This document shows, one piece after another, positions 59,663-64,000 of a stretch of DNA of 64,000 bases (position 1 is its first letter; each line of letters starts with the position of its first letter). The DNA comes from Candidatus Methanoperedens sp. BLZ2. GTDB taxonomy: Archaea; Halobacteriota; Methanosarcinia; Methanosarcinales; Methanoperedenaceae. The translations under genes and the position numbers were made by a program. Location of the stretch: the NCBI RefSeq assembly GCF_002487355.1, contig NZ_NTMG01000067.1, positions 20,422 through 84,421 of the forward strand, written 5' to 3'. The notes below the pieces were generated by a model. The model was not told where the DNA came from. It did not search any database and was given only the letters and a program-made list of their open reading frames with translations.

Positions 59663-60628
59663 TTATCTCGTATCGTTAGCCTTAAAAATATATTGTTTTA
59701 AAGATACATACAAAAATGTAATAAGAATAAAAATAATAATAGATATCACCACAGAAATTATGAGAGCATTGGAAATATCTTTCTCATCTAATAAAACACT
59801 AAGATTCCAACCTATATAAGCAGCAATTGTACCCGAAACGGCCATAGCATCTAAAAATTTTACTATTTCATCCGGTCTAAATCTATAATTTAATATCATC
59901 ATTTTTATACATGATAAGATACATTTAATTGAATTCCGATAATTATTTTTCTTCAACGGGCAGTTCTCTTCTTTTGGTTGGGGGTCAATATTTTCATTTA
60001 AAGCGATATTATATTCTTCACATTTTTCAGTTTTGCTGATAATAATATTTGCTAAATAGAATTCATCTGGAATGGTAGATTTTTCATTAATATCTTTTAG
60101 ATTTGTTTCCTCCATATTGATAATACACAGCTTGATCTTTTTAGATTTGCCTTTTTGCATAGCTTTATCTAAATTTTCGATAGTCTTGTGGTGCATCGAG
60201 ATACCAATAATACCAAGTGCATTATAATCAGCTTCTATTGGGTATAGGTCATAAAGATCATCTGCTTTTTGCCTGACGTAAGAAAATTCAATTTTATTAT
60301 TTGGATTTAATGCATTAATTTCATCAATTAAATCTCTAATAATGCTATCTATCGCATATAGTTGATAATCTCTAAAATTATTATATGAAGTTGTAGTAAA
60401 TACTATCATTTTAATTTTATTGTTATTTATTAAAGTTCTTAGCAGCTTCCTTAAGCAATCCTTAAACACTTCTTTTTGTGAAAATAATTGTATATTAAAT
60501 TCTCTAAGATCAAGCCAATAATCATTCGCGCTAAAATTCTTATCTGAATGAATGAAGAAACCTTCTAACATCGATTTATGAATGCAATCTTTCAAAATTT
60601 CTTTTTGGTCTTTTTGGCTTTCAGTCAT
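59663..60628 (-). CDS. Unrecognised two-span membrane protein, weakly phosphoribosyltransferase-like
   Basis: A 321-residue protein. The soluble N-terminal ~240 residues include a segment reminiscent of orotate PRTase (FFIHSDKNFSANDYWLDLRE) and a later strand-loop-helix LGIIGISMHHKTIENLDKAM where a PRPP loop would lie, but the acidic pair is missing. The C-terminus has two membrane spans (about 262-282 and 292-313). Its start overlaps the upstream gene by eight bases. The PRTase relation is a guess; the membrane spans are clear. Confidence 0.5.
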   Translation of the reverse strand: MTESQKDQKEILKDCIHKSMLEGFFIHSDKNFSANDYWLDLREFNIQLFSQKEVFKDCLRKLLRTLINNNKIKMIVFTTTSYNNFRDYQLYAIDSIIRDLIDEINALNPNNKIEFSYVRQKADDLYDLYPIEADYNALGIIGISMHHKTIENLDKAMQKGKSKKIKLCIINMEETNLKDINEKSTIPDEFYLANIIISKTEKCEEYNIALNENIDPQPKEENCPLKKNNYRNSIKCILSCIKMMILNYRFRPDEIVKFLDAMAVSGTIAAYIGWNLSVLLDEKDISNALIISVVISIIIFILITFLYVSLKQYIFKANDTR

Positions 60629-61637
60629 ACGCTTTCGTCTTCTTTACCAAGTTATGCCTTAAATTTCTATTATTCGATATTTCATCTATGGAAATTACTT
60701 CATGGATTTTATTTAATATTTCATCAGGCAAATTTATTTTTTCTTTGATACTATGCGCTAGTCCCAAGACAAGTATAATGCCAATTAAGTTTTCTTCTAT
60801 TTTGTCTATTATTTCAGGTCTGTAATTTATTGCAAAAATTATCGTGTTATCTTGTATATTGATGTTTTCATATGTATCACATTTAACATCTTTTAGATCA
60901 CAAATATCAGTAATTTTTGCAATGATTTTTTTGTGGGCATTCGAATCTCCTAATATTTTGGCCATTGGATAAGAAGACGGTATATATGGAGAAAATATTA
61001 TATTATTATATTTATTATTTTGTTGTATAAATTTTACCAATGCCAGAGACTTCTCACAAACAACATCGCACATTTTCGTGTATTTTGATTCATTTGTTAA
61101 ACATTTCTGAAATTCTCCATCCTTTTTAACAAGACTCTTTGGATGGAATATTATGTTTGTGAATAATGATGTATTATCACTCTTTTTGCCAATCTCAATA
61201 ATATCAGAAAATTGAGTTGATCCTTCAAGAATCCTTATGCACCGCTGATCGATAAGTTTCTCATAGTATTTCTCATATTTATTCATACTACCCGAGAAAA
61301 TTTCTTCGATTAATCTACGATTTTTTCTTATTGTATCATCCATATCACTACTTTCAATTTTATTGCTAGATTGAATTATATCATATGGTTTAATACAGTC
61401 ATCATAAAAATCTTTTTTCAAAAGGATAGTGTTTAGTTCATCAATAATTTTAAATTTGATAGGATCTGTTTTCTTATCTTCATTCCAAGCATTAATAAAT
61501 TCTTGAGTTTCTTTCGAAAAATGCTTCCAAATGCATTTAGTAGGACTATCAGAATTTACTTGTGATTTAATATGTTTTAAAAATTTTGACCAATCTTCAA
61601 CATCACATTTAGAAAATAGCCAGATACCCGTTGTCAT
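60621..61637 (-). CDS. Unrecognised protein of the AT-rich operon
   Basis: A 338-residue soluble protein. The N-terminal half is helical and charged. The second half has a strand-turn pattern (NNIIFSPYIPSSYPMAKILG; DNTIIFAINYRPEIIDKI; IGIILVLGLAHS) that could be a Rossmann or phosphoribosyltransferase-like core, but no standard motif is present. It overlaps the amidohydrolase stop by ATGA and the next gene by eight bases, so the middle genes are translationally coupled. Confidence 0.5.
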   Translation of the reverse strand: MTTGIWLFSKCDVEDWSKFLKHIKSQVNSDSPTKCIWKHFSKETQEFINAWNEDKKTDPIKFKIIDELNTILLKKDFYDDCIKPYDIIQSSNKIESSDMDDTIRKNRRLIEEIFSGSMNKYEKYYEKLIDQRCIRILEGSTQFSDIIEIGKKSDNTSLFTNIIFHPKSLVKKDGEFQKCLTNESKYTKMCDVVCEKSLALVKFIQQNNKYNNIIFSPYIPSSYPMAKILGDSNAHKKIIAKITDICDLKDVKCDTYENINIQDNTIIFAINYRPEIIDKIEENLIGIILVLGLAHSIKEKINLPDEILNKIHEVISIDEISNNRNLRHNLVKKTKAYD

Positions 61638-62935
61638 AATATATTAGTCTCACTTGGCAAACTTCTTATTGCTTCATTAATTATTTTTTTCTCGTCTACA
61701 CACAAAATTTTTTGGTTTTTTAATAATATTTCTCCATTTACAATGACGTCACTTACATTACGGTCATTGCATCCATAAATAACATGGAACGCTACATTCT
61801 CCCATGGAATCATATTTGGGGCCTTGAGGTCAATTAAAACAATATCCGCTTTGTTTCCAATTTTTAAACTTCCCATATCATTGATTCCCATACTTTTGGC
61901 ATTATTTATGGTAGCCATATCCAAAGCTTTGTGTGATGGAAATTTATTCTTTTTTACCCTCTGTAAAAGAACTGCAAATTTCATTTCCCATAACATACTT
62001 TGAGAACCGTTACTGGCAGGCCCATCAGTCCCTAAACCTACATTAATACCCATTTCAAGCATTTGGGAAATTGGAGCTATTCCATCTCCTGATTTAGAAT
62101 TGCTTGTTGGACAATGTATTATAGATGCATCTGCAGATTTAATTTTATGCAAATCATTATCTTTCACATGAATGCAATGAACGAGAGAAGTTGTTTTTTT
62201 TAATAGACCTATGGATTTTAGCACTTCTACTTCACTCATTTTATATTTTTTTTTGATGGCTATAGCTCCTTCTTTTGTTTCACCCAAATGTATATGAACC
62301 CTATTATTTCTTGTAATACTTGCCTCACTTACTTCTTTTAATAGCTCACTTGAACAATTATATAAGCTCATAGGCCCATAAACAACTTTGAGCCTATTTC
62401 TGCTGTTTTCACAAATTTTCTCTAATTCATCGAAATTTTTAAATGTTTTATAGGATGCAGAGAGAAGTTTATCTGGGACAGCCCCTTTATCTATAATAAT
62501 TGGAGCAAAGACTCCTCGTATCCCAAATTTGCCACAAGCTTTCATAGCTTCTTGTATATAAATAGGATTTTGTTGTGAAACAAAGGCTGTTGTTCCGGAT
62601 TTAATTAATTCCAGACAAATAAGATTGGTATATACCTTGATATCACTCTTTTTTACATTAGAACGGTACTTATTTATCTTTTCTAACCAAGAATTTAGGG
62701 CGATATTGTCGGCTGTCCCTCTCAAAGAACCATGACAAAAATGCGTATGTCCATTAATTAATCCGGGTAGTGCCAGTTTACTCTTTCCATCCAATGCATA
62801 TTCTAATTTATACCTTTTTCCCGCAATTTCGTTAGAACCAATGTATTGAATATTTCCAAAATCTATTACTATTGTTTTGTTCCTAACTAAATCCCCGTTT
62901 ATTAACAGATTGACATTTGTGATTCCCCAAGGCAT
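61634..62935 (-). CDS. Amidohydrolase-superfamily deaminase-like enzyme
   Basis: A 433-residue amidohydrolase of the SAH/5'-deoxyadenosine deaminase and chlorohydrolase group. Metal ligands: HxH in NGHTHF, His in HIHLGET, His in VHCIH, and Asp in GLGTDGPAS. It probably deaminates or hydrolyses a purine- or nucleoside-like molecule. It is 51 bases after the radical SAM gene and overlaps the next gene. The substrate is not known. Confidence 0.85.
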   Translation of the reverse strand: MPWGITNVNLLINGDLVRNKTIVIDFGNIQYIGSNEIAGKRYKLEYALDGKSKLALPGLINGHTHFCHGSLRGTADNIALNSWLEKINKYRSNVKKSDIKVYTNLICLELIKSGTTAFVSQQNPIYIQEAMKACGKFGIRGVFAPIIIDKGAVPDKLLSASYKTFKNFDELEKICENSRNRLKVVYGPMSLYNCSSELLKEVSEASITRNNRVHIHLGETKEGAIAIKKKYKMSEVEVLKSIGLLKKTTSLVHCIHVKDNDLHKIKSADASIIHCPTSNSKSGDGIAPISQMLEMGINVGLGTDGPASNGSQSMLWEMKFAVLLQRVKKNKFPSHKALDMATINNAKSMGINDMGSLKIGNKADIVLIDLKAPNMIPWENVAFHVIYGCNDRNVSDVIVNGEILLKNQKILCVDEKKIINEAIRSLPSETNIL

Positions 62936-62986
62936 AAAAAGACACCATTGTATTTATTTTGAAATCTCTTGAGGAAGTATTCTTAT

Positions 62987-64000
62987 CTATACAATCAGAT
63001 TTTGCATAACCCCAACTGTTATGCGGGGCATTTTTATACGAGCCACGTTTTTATATTCAACAACTAAAGCTGGCGGGTCATGCCAGCACATAGGATCTTC
63101 TGCAAGACAATCACCGGCTTGTGCATAAGCAGCGGCTCTACATCCTCCGCAAGAACTCCTGTAGTCACAGATACCGCAACGTCCATATAGATTTTTTCTA
63201 TTGCGAAGGTTCGCTAGAATCTCTGAAGATTCCCAAATTGTTTGAAGATTAGACTCTCTGATATTTCCAATATCAATTCCTAATGATGGGCAAGGTCTTA
63301 CTATTCCAGTTGGGCCTATTACACATAATGCAATCCCAGCTGAACATCCACCATGGATATTCTTGTCATGACCTAGGATTGTTCCATCGCATAAAACCTG
63401 AAATGGGGCTTGTTCCATATTTATTTTAACCTTATTTCTTGATTCTGTCTTTAATCTCTGATATTTTTCAACAGTGTTTTTTACTTCATCAGGAGTCAGA
63501 TCCAAAGTATTAATATTGTCCAAACCACGTCCACTAGCTATAAATCTGCGAAGTTTTAATGTCTTAACATTTAGCTTTTCTGCCAATGAAATAATTTTTG
63601 GAATTTCCTTGATATTCAATTTTGTACATGTGAATGAAATACTAACGCCAACACCATATCTCTTACAAAGAGTTATCCCATTTATTGCATTAACAAATGC
63701 ATCTTTACTTCCCCTAAATTTGTCGTGAACTGAGGATAATCCATCAATGCTTATTTGAACAAAAACATTTTTCAGTTTTGATAAAAAGTCTGCTTTTTTA
63801 TCGTCTAGAAGAGTTCCGTTAGTCGCCAACAAAGTTCTGAGTCCTATTTGACTGGAATATTCTAATATTTCAAAAACATCAGCCCTTAATAGCGGCTCAC
63901 CACCCGTAAATATAATAAATTTAGTGCCATTGATTGAACAATCACTTAACAGGCTGTCCCAAAACTTCCTATTTTTAAAAAAAATCACTAGTTCTACATT
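62987..64000 (-). CDS. Radical SAM/SPASM protein, N-terminus outside window
   Basis: The frame is open to the right edge, so the N-terminal part with the CxxxCxxC cluster motif lies outside. Visible are FTGGEPLLRADV (the GGEP motif), the core strands, and a C-terminal SPASM region rich in Cys: GGCSAGIALC, RPCPSLGIDIGN, RCGICDYRSSCGGC and DCLAEDPMC. Members modify peptides or heme precursors. The apparent start at 63988 (GTG) is internal. First visible gene of the AT-rich operon. Confidence 0.88.
   Translation of the reverse strand, partial: NVELVIFFKNRKFWDSLLSDCSINGTKFIIFTGGEPLLRADVFEILEYSSQIGLRTLLATNGTLLDDKKADFLSKLKNVFVQISIDGLSSVHDKFRGSKDAFVNAINGITLCKRYGVGVSISFTCTKLNIKEIPKIISLAEKLNVKTLKLRRFIASGRGLDNINTLDLTPDEVKNTVEKYQRLKTESRNKVKINMEQAPFQVLCDGTILGHDKNIHGGCSAGIALCVIGPTGIVRPCPSLGIDIGNIRESNLQTIWESSEILANLRNRKNLYGRCGICDYRSSCGGCRAAAYAQAGDCLAEDPMCWHDPPALVVEYKNVARIKMPRITVGVMQNLIV

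Overview
The window comes from a methane-metabolising euryarchaeon, most likely a Methanosarcinales relative; 'Candidatus Methanoperedens' (ANME-2d) is my best guess. The evidence is the archaeal acetyl-CoA decarbonylase/synthase genes (cdhA, cdhB, cdhC, a cooC-type ATPase), formylmethanofuran dehydrogenase subunits (fwdB, fwdD and a ferredoxin partner), an F420H2-oxidase-type flavodiiron protein, archaeal RPA with its partner, AMP phosphorylase, DacZ, DUF1699, and Shine-Dalgarno/TATA signals of archaeal type. The species assignment is inference; the archaeal assignment is secure.

Layout. 1-7,100: ftsZ (partial), a small protein, a B12-type radical SAM enzyme, then a three-gene set encoding a GATase-like protein, an astacin-like metallopeptidase with a C-terminal beta domain, and a von Willebrand A protein. 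The last two are joined by one reading frame broken only by a TAG. 7,100-15,900: an XRE-CBS regulator, membrane proteins, tRNA-Val, a TnpB insertion element set against a methyltransferase gene, DUF1015, diadenylate cyclase, and a DUF2953/GerW pair. 16,000-20,340: a signalling cluster with a histidine kinase, two response regulators and two KaiC-like proteins, one without a P-loop. 20,350-28,360: RPA operon, small membrane proteins, fwd genes and AMP phosphorylase. 28,500-38,600: secreted or membrane proteins, a membrane-bound winged-helix regulator, a Psp stress operon and a second two-component pair. 38,580-44,750: cooC, a MazF-type toxin-antitoxin pair and cdhC-cdhB-cdhA.

44,970-58,050: hemK2, pyrF, an accessory island holding live and decayed toxin-antitoxin or restriction genes (MNT with a deleted HEPN gene, an hsdS remnant, UPF0175/DUF3368), fprA, redox and hydrolase genes, a divergent promoter region with a matched motif on each side, a drug exporter with moaB, and purB. 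58,450-64,000: an AT-rich operon of radical SAM-SPASM protein, amidohydrolase, two unrecognised proteins (one with two C-terminal membrane segments) and a dihydroorotate-dehydrogenase-like protein. No standard pathway that I know has this gene set, and it is the best candidate for an undescribed system here.

How the genes fit together: Fwd, Cdh/CooC and FprA belong to C1 and acetyl-CoA metabolism and oxygen defence; RPA and its partner to DNA replication and repair; PurB, PyrF, AroD and AMP phosphorylase to nucleotide and aromatic metabolism. Mobile and conflict genes sit in three places: 9.5-10.9 kb, 39.6-40.2 kb and 46.7-49.4 kb.
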